A DNA stretch of 64,000 nt, from contig NZ_NBXD01000002.1 in assembly GCF_003399645.1 (NCBI RefSeq), positions 1-64,000 on the forward strand, given 5' to 3'. The notes below the pieces were generated by a model, which had not been told where the DNA came from, searched no databases, and was given only the letters and a program-made list of their open reading frames with translations. Made by a program: the position numbers and the translations under genes. Origin of the DNA: Subtercola boreus. GTDB lineage: Bacteria > Actinomycetota > Actinomycetes > Actinomycetales > Microbacteriaceae. This document shows, one piece after another, positions 31,879 to 39,753 of this stretch; within the stretch, counting starts at the first letter, position 1, and each line of letters starts with the position of its first letter.

Positions 31879-32613
31879 TCAGTTGCGGGTGTGGCCGGCG
31901 TCGACCACGAGGGTCTGGCCGGTGATCCAGGCCGCCTTCTCCGAGGCCAGGAAGGCGACGGCCGGCGCGACGTCGCGCGGTAGGCCACGACGGTTGATGG
32001 CCTGCATCGGAACGACGAACTCGAACCCGGCCTCGTGCGGCCCCGACAGCACACCCTCGCTCGCGATGATGCCGGGAGCGACCGCGTTGATGGTGATGCC
32101 CAGGGGGCCGAGTTCGCCGGCCAGGCCGCGAACCAGGCCGATCGACGCTCCCTTGGTGGCGACGTAGTGGGCGCAGTCCGGCGTGCCGGCCACGAACGTG
32201 TTGGAGGCGATGTTGACGATGCGACCGTAGCCGGCCTTGCCCATGACCGCGGTGACGGCGTGGGTCGTCAGGTAGATGCCGTCGAGATTGACCGACATGA
32301 CCTTTCGCCACTCTTCGAAGGAGATTTCGGCCCAGGGCGTGAGAGGTACGAGCGCGGCGTTGTTGACGAGAACATCGATGCGACCGAACTCGGCCACGAT
32401 CTCGTCGACGACGGCCTGCACCCGCTCGGGGTCGCTCACATCGAGCAGCTTCGCGACGCCGGAGTTGCGGGCGGCGACCGCCTCGGCACCCTCGAGGTTC
32501 ACATCGGCGACGACCACCAGCATCCCGTCGGCGGCCAGCTCGTCGGCGATGGCCGCCCCGATCCCCTGCGCAGCACCGGTGACGAGGGCGACGCGTTGTG
32601 TTGTCTCAGGCAT
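31879..32613 (-). CDS. SDR-family pyridoxal 4-dehydrogenase
   Basis: A 244-residue NAD-dependent short-chain dehydrogenase. Assigned to pyridoxal to 4-pyridoxolactone. Cofactor motif TGAAQGIG (12-19), NNAA (84-87), catalytic Ser137, Tyr150 and Lys154 (ASNTF; YVATKG). The C-terminal segments PGIIASEGVLSGPH, FVVPMQAI and WITGQTLVVDAGHTR match, from memory, the M. loti tetrameric pyridoxal dehydrogenase pattern. Start ATG at 32613 follows GGAGG by 8 nt; the GGAGG is the end of the lactonase gene, so the two are coupled. Confidence 0.87.
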   Translation of the reverse strand: MPETTQRVALVTGAAQGIGAAIADELAADGMLVVVADVNLEGAEAVAARNSGVAKLLDVSDPERVQAVVDEIVAEFGRIDVLVNNAALVPLTPWAEISFEEWRKVMSVNLDGIYLTTHAVTAVMGKAGYGRIVNIASNTFVAGTPDCAHYVATKGASIGLVRGLAGELGPLGITINAVAPGIIASEGVLSGPHEAGFEFVVPMQAINRRGLPRDVAPAVAFLASEKAAWITGQTLVVDAGHTRN

Positions 32614-32618
32614 GTCTT

Positions 32619-33374
32619 TCATCCTCCGTAATAGTGGGGAGCGAGCTTCCACTCCTGGAACGACGCGAGCTCGTGGGAGGGATAGATGTCGGCGTCTCTC
32701 GTTCGCGCGAGGTAGTTGAGGCGGCGGATTGCCTCGACCGACTTCGTGGGGTCGAGGTGGAAGCCCGCGATCCACTCCTTCTCGAGTGTCGTGCGGGTGT
32801 ATGCCGCATCGCCGCAGAACAGCATGCTGCGGTCATTCTCGAGCTCGACCAGCAGTGAGTAGTGGCCGATGGTGTGGCCGGGAGTCTCGAACAGCCAGAC
32901 ACCCGGAACGATCTCGTAGTCGCCCGAAATGGGGCGGTACGTCACATCGGCGTGGTCGAACGACAGGTCGGAGTAGCCGAGGCGCTCGAACGGCTCAGGC
33001 ACCTTGGCGTGGCGGAGCTCCTCTTTGTGCACCAGGGTCGCCGCTTTCGTTATGTGCTTGTTGCCGCCGACGTGATCGAAATGGAAGTGCGAGTTGACCA
33101 CGATGTCGACGTCGTCGGGGCTGAAGCCGCAGGCGGCGAGCTGCGCCGGAATGGTCTGCTCGGGCGTCTGCAGGGGCAGCTCGAACGGCAGCACGGCATT
33201 GACGTGGTCGAGGTCGAAACCGGTGTCGTAGAGGATCAGGGCGTCGCGATGCTCGACCAGCACGCTGTACACGGGAAAACGCACCGGGTTGCCTGCGTTG
33301 ATGTGCCAGTGCACGTCTGACTCATCGATCACCAGCGTGCCGCCGTCGAGCAGATAGACCTTCGGGTCTGTCAT
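32619..33374 (-). CDS. 4-pyridoxolactonase (metallo-beta-lactamase fold)
   Basis: A 251-residue zinc hydrolase that opens 4-pyridoxolactone to 4-pyridoxate. Metal motif NSHFHFDH (His96, His98, Asp100, His101), then TPGHTIGHYS, GDAAY and the C-terminal YPSHE His. The N-terminal KVYLLDGGTLVIDE, VRFPVYSVLVEH and LGYSDLSF segments match, from memory, the M. loti enzyme. The fold is shared with N-acyl-homoserine lactonases, but the operon context with pyridoxal dehydrogenase and pyridoxine oxidase favours pyridoxolactone. First gene of the minus-strand operon, about 45 nt from a promoter with TTGACA. Confidence 0.87.
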   Translation of the reverse strand: MTDPKVYLLDGGTLVIDESDVHWHINAGNPVRFPVYSVLVEHRDALILYDTGFDLDHVNAVLPFELPLQTPEQTIPAQLAACGFSPDDVDIVVNSHFHFDHVGGNKHITKAATLVHKEELRHAKVPEPFERLGYSDLSFDHADVTYRPISGDYEIVPGVWLFETPGHTIGHYSLLVELENDRSMLFCGDAAYTRTTLEKEWIAGFHLDPTKSVEAIRRLNYLARTRDADIYPSHELASFQEWKLAPHYYGG

Positions 33375-33420
33375 AAAGTCCCGCTTTCACAAATTATCAT
33401 CAGACGTTAACAATCAATCA

Positions 33421-33450
33421 AGCTATGAGAATTGTGACAGGCCTGTCAAG
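33421..33450 (-). promoter_or_regulatory. promoter/operator of the pyridoxolactonase operon
   Basis: Minus-strand -35 TTGACA (33445-33450) and weak -10 TAGCTT (33421-33426), 18 bp apart. A perfect palindrome TGACAGGCCTGTCA (33436-33449) overlaps the -35. Between them, read in the direction of transcription, lies AATTCTCATA (33425-33434), shared exactly with the ABC importer promoter. Confidence 0.55.
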
Positions 33451-33490
33451 CGTCGGCCGGGGAGTTTACGAGCCGGTAACACGGACCCGC

Positions 33491-33895
33491 TCACCCGGCC
33501 GCGACAGCGGGGGCGTCTTCGAAGCGGGGCGTTCCCGTGTAGTAGGCCCAGCGGTAGCAGTGGTCGAGCATCGGCCGGGCATCGAAGTCACCGACGCAGG
33601 TCGCGTCCTGATAACGGTCACCGCTCGAATCGACATAGTGCGTTCGGCAGAGAACCCGCCAGGTGGAGGCGCTGACCGTCTCGTCGATGACGAGATGCTC
33701 AGACGGCAGCCAGCACTCCGTACTGGTGATCTCGGCCGGGTCGACGTTCGACGTCGGACCGGCCACCTGGGCCAGCGTCTCGAGTGCGGCGGCATCCTGA
33801 GACGACAGCGGAGTCGACGGCTGAGGCGAGCCGGCGCAGGCCGTGAGCGCCAGCGTGAGCGCGACGACGAGCGCCATCGGGGTGCGGCGTTTCAT
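33491..33895 (-). CDS. small putative lipoprotein
   Basis: A 134-residue exported protein with start ATG after GAGGAGG. Basic N-terminus MKRRTP, hydrophobic core and lipobox LTAC (Cys20), so it is likely lipidated and outside the membrane. The mature part has three further Cys residues or more (TECWLP, VLCRTH, ATCVGD, DHCYRW) that may pair. No family known. It sits between the two B6 gene blocks; whether it belongs to them is not clear. Confidence 0.7.
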   Translation of the reverse strand: MKRRTPMALVVALTLALTACAGSPQPSTPLSSQDAAALETLAQVAGPTSNVDPAEITSTECWLPSEHLVIDETVSASTWRVLCRTHYVDSSGDRYQDATCVGDFDARPMLDHCYRWAYYTGTPRFEDAPAVAAG

Positions 33896-33963
33896 AGGAC
33901 AACCTCCTCGTACGTCATCGTTGGCGGAGCGTGTTTCGAGCGTGTAACAACTGAATTTCAAGC

Positions 33964-33992
33964 TTGGCATCTGTTGTAAATTCTCATATCGT
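33964..33992 (+). promoter_or_regulatory. promoter of the BMP-type ABC importer operon
   Basis: -35 TTGGCA (33964-33969) and -10 TATCGT (33987-33992) are exactly 17 bp apart. AATTCTCATA (33979-33988) lies between them at almost the same distance from the -35 (9 versus 10 nt) and in the same orientation to transcription as in the pyridoxolactonase promoter. Confidence 0.6.
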
Positions 33993-34079
33993 AGCGTCAC
34001 CCCTGCACAATGTAAGAGAACTTCGCTATCGCAGCACCTGAACCCGGGGGCCCATCACCTTGAGAGGAAGATCCCGGCA

Positions 34080-35183
34080 ATGACAAGTCTCACCAGCGGC
34101 AGCCGCCGCAGCACCGCCAGGCGCCTGACGGTCATCACCGTCTCCGGCGCGCTGGCCCTCAGCCTCGCCGCCTGTTCATCGGGCCGCGGTTCCAGCGACT
34201 CCAGCAGCTCCGGAGCATCGTCGGCCGCGACCACGGTCACCCAGTTCGCGCTTGTCGCCCCCGAGAACGAGTCGGACTACGGCTACAACCAGGCCGGTAT
34301 CGACGCGGCGAACGACGCAGCCAAAGAGCTCGGCATCGCTGTCACCGTCGTGCCCGACGCCGGTTACGACAACATCGAGACCGTCCTCACCCAGGTGGCC
34401 GACGGAGGAGCGCAGTTCATCGTCGCTCACGCCTCGGGGTACAACGTGGGCGCCGCCAGCACCGCGGCCGCCAAGAAGGTCCCCATTCTGATTCAGGATG
34501 CCGGCGCCGACGAGAACGTGCCCGGACAGATCGCGGCAGCCAAGCCCGAAGGCCAGGAGGGCGGCTACCTCGCCGGCATCGCCGCCGCGATGTCGACGAC
34601 CACCAAGAAGGTCGGAATCGTGGTGTCGGCCGACAACGCGAACTGGTTCGCTATGTCGTCGGGATTCGCAGAGGGCGTCTTCAGCGTCGACCCGACCATT
34701 CAGGTGCTCTACACCTCCGTCGGTCCGGCAGCCTATGCCGACGCCGCGGGGGGAAAGACCGCCACCGAACAGATCATCGCCTCTGGAGCGGATGTCGTGT
34801 TCGGAATGGGCGACGGTGCGACGCACGGTTACCTTCAGGCGATCGATGCTGCCGCGGGTGTGAAGTACATCGCCGACATCGGCGACGTCACCCCCGGCCT
34901 CAGCGACCCGAGAAAGCTCCTCACCTCGGTGCGCTGGAACTACGAACCCGCCTACGTGGCGGCGATCAAGGATGTCGACGCCGGCACTTTCGGAACGAAG
35001 ACATACCCGGTCGACGTCGAGAACGGCGGCATGTACCTGCAGAAGACCGATGCCATGACCGCCGACATCACGGCTGCCGTCGACAAGGCCTCGCAGGGCA
35101 TCATCGACGGATCGATCAAGCCGACGATCGCCACCTCGGCGGCCGAGGTCGCTGCGGTGATCGCCGCCAAGAAGGGCGCCTGA
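34080..35183 (+). CDS. BMP-family ABC transporter substrate-binding lipoprotein, candidate vitamin B6 receptor
   Basis: A 367-residue lipoprotein of the basic membrane protein / PnrA family. Signal sequence with lipobox LSLAAC (Cys32), a Ser/Gly linker, then TTVTQFALVAPENESDYGYNQAGIDAANDAAKELGI, ETVLTQVADGGAQFIVAHASGYN, EGGYLAGIAAAMSTTTKKVGIV and GADVVFGMGDGATHGYLQAIDAA. Known family members bind nucleosides, autoinducers or similar small molecules. First gene of a four-gene importer inside the B6 catabolic region and sharing its promoter box, so pyridoxine or a relative is the proposed ligand (inference). Confidence 0.85.
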   Translation: MTSLTSGSRRSTARRLTVITVSGALALSLAACSSGRGSSDSSSSGASSAATTVTQFALVAPENESDYGYNQAGIDAANDAAKELGIAVTVVPDAGYDNIETVLTQVADGGAQFIVAHASGYNVGAASTAAAKKVPILIQDAGADENVPGQIAAAKPEGQEGGYLAGIAAAMSTTTKKVGIVVSADNANWFAMSSGFAEGVFSVDPTIQVLYTSVGPAAYADAAGGKTATEQIIASGADVVFGMGDGATHGYLQAIDAAAGVKYIADIGDVTPGLSDPRKLLTSVRWNYEPAYVAAIKDVDAGTFGTKTYPVDVENGGMYLQKTDAMTADITAAVDKASQGIIDGSIKPTIATSAAEVAAVIAAKKGA

Positions 35184-35188
35184 GCACG

Positions 35189-36796
35189 ATGACCATCGCC
35201 GGTGCACTGACCACGGGTGACGTCATCTCGCTGAGAGGCATCACCAAGGCGTTCCCCGGCGTCATCGCCAACGACGATGTCTCTCTCGACATCGTCGGCG
35301 GCCAGGTGCACTGCCTGCTGGGCGAGAACGGGGCTGGCAAGTCGACGCTCATCAGCATCCTCGCCGGTATGCAGCAACCCGATTCGGGAACGGTAGCCAT
35401 CGGCGGCGAGATCGTCGACATCTCGTCGCCGAAGGTGGCCGTCGACCACGGCATCGGAGTGGTGCACCAGCACTCCACCCTCGTTCCCGCCTTCACCGTG
35501 CTCGAGAACCTCATGCTCGGCGAGACCGGCGTGATGCTCGACAAGAAGCGGGCGGCCGAGCGGCTCGCCGAACTCGCCGACCTGCTCGGCGTGCAGATCG
35601 ACCCGCACGTTCTGGCCTCCGACCTCGGGCTCGGGCAGCAGCAGCAGGTCGAGATCGCCAAGGCGATGTGGAAGGGCAGTCGGCTGCTGATCCTCGACGA
35701 GCCCACGTCGATGCTCACCCCGCAGGCCATCGAACACCTCGGGGAGAGCATCGCCCGGGTCAAGGCCCAGGGCCTGGCCGTCGTGCTCATCACGCACAAG
35801 CTGCGCGAGGCGTACGCGATGGGCGACTGCGTGACCATCCTCCGCGGCGGCCGCAACGTCGGCACCATCGGGGTCGACGAGCTCGCCTCCTACACCGAAG
35901 ACCAGGCGCGTGACGCCATCCTCGCCGCAATGTTCGGCGACGACCTCGCTGCGGCCGGAGAAAGTGCCTCCGAGCTCGCGGGCGCAGCCGAGGCCACCCT
36001 CGAGTCGCGTTCCATCGACGCCGACACGCGCCCCGTCCGCCTCGAGCTGCGGGGCGTGACCAGCCGCGCGAGCGGGCGCGACGTCGAGGCCGAAGACGTC
36101 ACGCTTACGGTGCGGGAGGGCGAGATCCTGGGTATTGCCGGCATCGACGGCCACGGCCAGGCAGCGCTCGCCGAGGTCGTCGCCGGGCAGCGCTCGGCGT
36201 CATCCGGGGCCGTGATCTTCGACGGCGCCGACATCACCCGCTCGGGCGTGCACAGCCGCCAGCAACTCGGCGTGCGATACGTGACGGATGACCGGCTCTA
36301 CGAGGGCACGGTGGGCTCGATGTCGGTCGCACTCAACCTCGTGATCAAACGCATCGGGCAGCGGCCCTTCTGGCGCTCGGGCCGGATCCAGCCGAAGGCT
36401 GTCGACACCGAGGCAAGGCGGTTGATCGACGAGTACGGAATCCGTACTCCGTCGCCGGGCACTCGCGCCGGAACCCTCTCCGGGGGCAACATCCAGAAGA
36501 TCCTCCTGGCCCGCGAACTCACCAACGGCGCACGGCTCGTCGTGGTCAACAAGCCCACCTACGGGCTGGATCTGAAGACCGTGCGCCTGGTGCGGGAGAT
36601 ACTCATCGACTTCGCGGCGAAGGGCGGGTCTGTGCTGCTGCTCTCCACCGACCTCGACGAGCTCATCGAGCTCTCCCACCGCATCGACGTCATCTCGCGG
36701 GGTCGCCTTGTTGGCTCCGTGGTGAACGACGGAGCCGGAACGGCAGAGAAGGTGGGCCAGTACATGACCGGCGCGATCGAAGGCACTGACCGATGA
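35189..36796 (+). CDS. ABC transporter ATP-binding protein, duplicated RbsA/MglA type
   Basis: A 535-residue protein with two nucleotide-binding domains. N-terminal domain: Walker A GENGAGKST (from residue 45), Q-loop, signature LGLGQQQQVEIAKAMW, Walker B LLILDEPTSM. The C-terminal domain (from about 285) has a degenerate Walker A (GIAGIDGHGQAAL), signature LSGGNIQKILLARELTNGARLVVVNKPTYGLDLKTV. Asymmetric NBDs of this kind power BMP/ribose-type importers. 5 nt after the receptor gene and overlapping the first permease by 4 nt. Confidence 0.93.
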   Translation: MTIAGALTTGDVISLRGITKAFPGVIANDDVSLDIVGGQVHCLLGENGAGKSTLISILAGMQQPDSGTVAIGGEIVDISSPKVAVDHGIGVVHQHSTLVPAFTVLENLMLGETGVMLDKKRAAERLAELADLLGVQIDPHVLASDLGLGQQQQVEIAKAMWKGSRLLILDEPTSMLTPQAIEHLGESIARVKAQGLAVVLITHKLREAYAMGDCVTILRGGRNVGTIGVDELASYTEDQARDAILAAMFGDDLAAAGESASELAGAAEATLESRSIDADTRPVRLELRGVTSRASGRDVEAEDVTLTVREGEILGIAGIDGHGQAALAEVVAGQRSASSGAVIFDGADITRSGVHSRQQLGVRYVTDDRLYEGTVGSMSVALNLVIKRIGQRPFWRSGRIQPKAVDTEARRLIDEYGIRTPSPGTRAGTLSGGNIQKILLARELTNGARLVVVNKPTYGLDLKTVRLVREILIDFAAKGGSVLLLSTDLDELIELSHRIDVISRGRLVGSVVNDGAGTAEKVGQYMTGAIEGTDR

Positions 36797-37905
36797 AACC
36801 AACCGGCTCGGCCCCCCGACTGGCCCAGGGTCTCGTGCGATCCGTCGTACCCGTGCTGCTGGCGCTGCTCGTCTCGGGCCTGATCATGCTCGCCATCGGC
36901 GCCCACCCGCTGGACTTCTTCGCCGGCGTGTGGAAGTACGGCATCACCGGCAGCAACTGGCAGCGCAGCCTCTCGCTGATGTCGCCGTTGCTGATCGTGG
37001 CCATCGGACTCATCGTGGCCTTTCGCGGCCAGCTCTGGAACCTCGGCTACAACGGTCAGTACCTGCTCGGCGCCGTCGTCGCGTCAGGGCTCGGGCCGAT
37101 GCTGTTCGCGGTCATGCCCGCCTTCCTCGCCACCATCATCGTTTTCATCGTCGCCATCCTCGCCGGCGCCGTGTGGTCGCTCATCCCCGCGCTGCTCAAG
37201 GCCCGGTACGGCACCAACGAGATCATCACGTCGCTGGTGATGTCCTTTATCGCCGTGGGGGTCGTGAACCTGCTCATCAAGGGCGTGTTCAAAGACCCCG
37301 GCACCTCGACGCCGCAGACCACGGTCATTCCTGACACCGATCTGCTGCCCTACATTCCCGGCACCGAGATCCACATCGGCTTCGTGCTGGCGATCGTGCT
37401 GGCCATCGTGGCGCAGTACGTTCTGAGCCGTACCTCCTTCGGACTGCGGGTGGACATCTTCGGCGCAAGCCCCAAGGCGGCCCGCCACATGGGGCTGAAC
37501 TCGACCTGGATGGTCATTCTGCTGTTCGCTCTCTCGAGCGGTCTGATCGCGTTCGCGGGATCGATCGACATTCTCGGCCAGTTCAGCTACCAGCGGGCCG
37601 ACTGGGACCCCCGGTACGGCGACGCAGTCATGCCACTGGTGTTCCTCGCGCGATTCCGTCCGGTCGCCGCCATTCCGTTCGTGGCGTTCTACGCCGTACT
37701 CGCGACCGGTGGAACGCTGGCCAGCCAGCAGGCGGGGTTGAACGTGGACTTCCTCCTGGTGATCGTGGGCCTCATCCTGCTCTTCATGACCGTCACCGAG
37801 TACATCGGAGAGCGCCGCCGACTCGGTCAGAGCTACCTTCCGCCGGGCCTCAGGCGCAGCCTGCCGGTTCCCCTCCGCGCCGAGTCCGAGAGGACCCCGG
37901 TATGA
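36793..37905 (+). CDS. ABC transporter permease (BMP-associated, first)
   Basis: A 370-residue polytopic membrane protein with eight to ten hydrophobic segments. Family signatures LNLGYNGQ-like (LWNLGYNGQYLLGAVVASGL), ARYGTNEIITSLVMSFIAVGVVNLLIKG, and FGLRVDIFGASPKAARHMGLN (the EAA-type cytoplasmic loop contacting the ATPase) are present. Pairs with the next permease as a heterodimeric channel. Overlaps both neighbours by 4 nt. Confidence 0.92.
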   Translation: MKPTGSAPRLAQGLVRSVVPVLLALLVSGLIMLAIGAHPLDFFAGVWKYGITGSNWQRSLSLMSPLLIVAIGLIVAFRGQLWNLGYNGQYLLGAVVASGLGPMLFAVMPAFLATIIVFIVAILAGAVWSLIPALLKARYGTNEIITSLVMSFIAVGVVNLLIKGVFKDPGTSTPQTTVIPDTDLLPYIPGTEIHIGFVLAIVLAIVAQYVLSRTSFGLRVDIFGASPKAARHMGLNSTWMVILLFALSSGLIAFAGSIDILGQFSYQRADWDPRYGDAVMPLVFLARFRPVAAIPFVAFYAVLATGGTLASQQAGLNVDFLLVIVGLILLFMTVTEYIGERRRLGQSYLPPGLRRSLPVPLRAESERTPV

Positions 37906-38837
37906 GCGACATGCTCTCGGCAGCCTTCGTCACCGTCTTCATCGCCACGGTCATCGCTCAGGCGATGCCCCTCATGCTGGCCGCGGTCGGGGAGACCCTC
38001 GGCGAACAGGCGGGCGTGCTCAACCTCGGCATCGAGGGCGTGATGCTCGTCGGCGCCTACACCGGGTTCGTCGTGACCCTCACCACGGGCAGTTTCTGGA
38101 TCGGGATGCTCGGCGGCGCGATCGGCGGCGTGGCCGCGAACCTGGCCATGCTCATCCTGAACGTGTGGCTCGGCCTGAACCAGATCGTCATCGGGCTCGC
38201 GATCACACTGATCGGCGAGGGCATCACCAGCGTGCTGTACCTGCAGAACTACACCAAGTCCCCCGCGAGCCTGGGCCAGCAGCCGAAGCTCACCCTGCCG
38301 GGGCTCTCCGACATCCCTGTGATCGGCCAGGCGCTGTTCCAGCAGTCGGGAATCTTCTGGATCTGCATTCTGCTGACGCTCGGCCTGGCCTTCGCCCTGG
38401 CGCGCACGAACTGGGGCCTGTCGACCCGTTCGGCCGGGCAGAAGCCATCGTCTCTCGACGCGGCCGGAGGCAGTGTGATGCGCACCCGGTCGATGGCCGT
38501 GCTGCTGAGCGGCGCCCTCGCCGGCCTGGGCGGTGCCTACCTTTCCCTTCTGACAACGGCCACATTCAGCCCGTTCCTCACCAACGGACTCGGTTTCATC
38601 GCGATCGTCATCACCATGCTCTCCCGGGGGCGCATCCTCGTCGTCATGATCACGTCTCTCGTCTACGGTCTGGCCGTGGCCGTCGGCCCGGCACTTCAGG
38701 TGGTCGGGTTCACCGTGCCCGCCGACATCATCAAGATGCTCCCGTTCATCATTGTCATCGTGATGCTGATCGTCTTCGCGCGAAGCTCCGTCGTGCCGCC
38801 GGCCCTGGGCGCACCGTACACACGCGGAGCGCGGTGA
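37902..38837 (+). CDS. ABC transporter permease (BMP-associated, second)
   Basis: A 311-residue polytopic membrane protein. Signatures LMLAAVGETLGEQAGVLNLGIEGVMLVGAYTGF at the N-terminus, LNQIVIGLAITLIGEGITSVLY, GLSTRSAGQKPSSLDAAGGSVMRTRSMAVLLSGALAGLGGAYLSL and TNGLGFIAIVITMLSRGR. This is the second half of the permease pair of nucleoside-type BMP importers. Its stop is 46 nt before the IclR start, so the regulator may be in the same transcript. Confidence 0.92.
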   Translation: MSDMLSAAFVTVFIATVIAQAMPLMLAAVGETLGEQAGVLNLGIEGVMLVGAYTGFVVTLTTGSFWIGMLGGAIGGVAANLAMLILNVWLGLNQIVIGLAITLIGEGITSVLYLQNYTKSPASLGQQPKLTLPGLSDIPVIGQALFQQSGIFWICILLTLGLAFALARTNWGLSTRSAGQKPSSLDAAGGSVMRTRSMAVLLSGALAGLGGAYLSLLTTATFSPFLTNGLGFIAIVITMLSRGRILVVMITSLVYGLAVAVGPALQVVGFTVPADIIKMLPFIIVIVMLIVFARSSVVPPALGAPYTRGAR

Positions 38838-38883
38838 GGGCCCGTCTGGAGCAACACGCGGATAAGATCGATCGGAGCCGACT

Positions 38884-39702
38884 ATGAATGCCAACGACAA
38901 CAACGCCGAGCTGGCCCAGACCCCCGCCGCTGAGCAGGCGACACCCGAGCCCCAGCGCACGAAGGGTGTCGACAGCGCCCGTCGGGCGCTGCAGATCCTT
39001 CTCGAGTTCAGCGAGCAGATGCCGGAACTGACGGTCGACAACATTCTCGAGAAGCACGACATCTCGGTTCCGAGCGCCTACCGCTACATCTCTCTCCTGC
39101 GCGAACTCGACCTCATCGAGGAGCGCGACAAGGGTCGCTTCGTGCTGTCACCCCAGGTTCTGCGCCTCTCCCGTGCGGCAGAGGCGACGATGGACTTCCG
39201 CGCGCAGGTGCAGCCCATCCTGAACACCATGGCCGAAGAGACCGGTGAGACCGCTCTGTATCTCCGACGCGTCAACGACTCGGCGGTCTGCCTGGCCATC
39301 GCCAAGTCGGAACATCCGATCTCCATCTCCTTCCAGCCGGGCAACCGTATGCCCCTGCACGGAGGCGCCGGCGCGAAGCTGCTCCTGAGCGAACTGACCC
39401 CGTCGAAGCTCGCGCAGTACTTCAACCGTCTCGTGCCGTCCCTGTCGAAGCCCGCCCAGAAGAAACTCGAGACCGACCTCGAAACGCTTCGGAAGACCGG
39501 CTACGCCGAGAGTGCCGGCGAAGTCGACCGCGGTGTCTGGGCCAGCGCGGCCAGCGTCCACACCAACGGCACACTCGTGGGCGCCCTCACGATCGTCGCT
39601 CCCGACTACCGTCTCTCCGACGAGCACAAGACCGAGATCGCCCGTTCGGTGCGCGCGGGCGCAGAAGAATTCCGCGCCGCGCTCGACGGACGCCGCCGCT
39701 AG
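38884..39702 (+). CDS. IclR-family transcriptional regulator, candidate regulator of B6 genes
   Basis: A 272-residue regulator. A polar N-terminal tail of about 25 residues precedes the winged helix KGVDSARRALQILLEFSEQMPELTVDNILEKHDISVPSAYRYISLLRELDLIEERDKGRFVLS. The ligand-binding domain has GETALYLRRVNDSAVCLAIAKSEHPISISFQPGNRMPLHGGAGAKLLLSE and a C-terminal ARSVRAGAEEFRAAL. IclR proteins usually control nearby catabolic operons in response to a pathway compound. Placed at the end of the importer operon, it is the best candidate to bind the shared AATTCTCATA box. Confidence 0.88.
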   Translation: MNANDNNAELAQTPAAEQATPEPQRTKGVDSARRALQILLEFSEQMPELTVDNILEKHDISVPSAYRYISLLRELDLIEERDKGRFVLSPQVLRLSRAAEATMDFRAQVQPILNTMAEETGETALYLRRVNDSAVCLAIAKSEHPISISFQPGNRMPLHGGAGAKLLLSELTPSKLAQYFNRLVPSLSKPAQKKLETDLETLRKTGYAESAGEVDRGVWASAASVHTNGTLVGALTIVAPDYRLSDEHKTEIARSVRAGAEEFRAALDGRRR

Positions 39703-39753
39703 CCCCCGCCCGCGGTCGCGACGTCGGGCCGCTTCGGAGGGGGATGAGGCCCG

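Noticed and set aside
32619-33374. N-acyl-homoserine lactonase (quorum quenching)
   Set aside because: Same fold and HxHxDH motif, but the flanking pyridoxal dehydrogenase and pyridoxine oxidase genes and the N-terminal signatures fit 4-pyridoxolactonase better.
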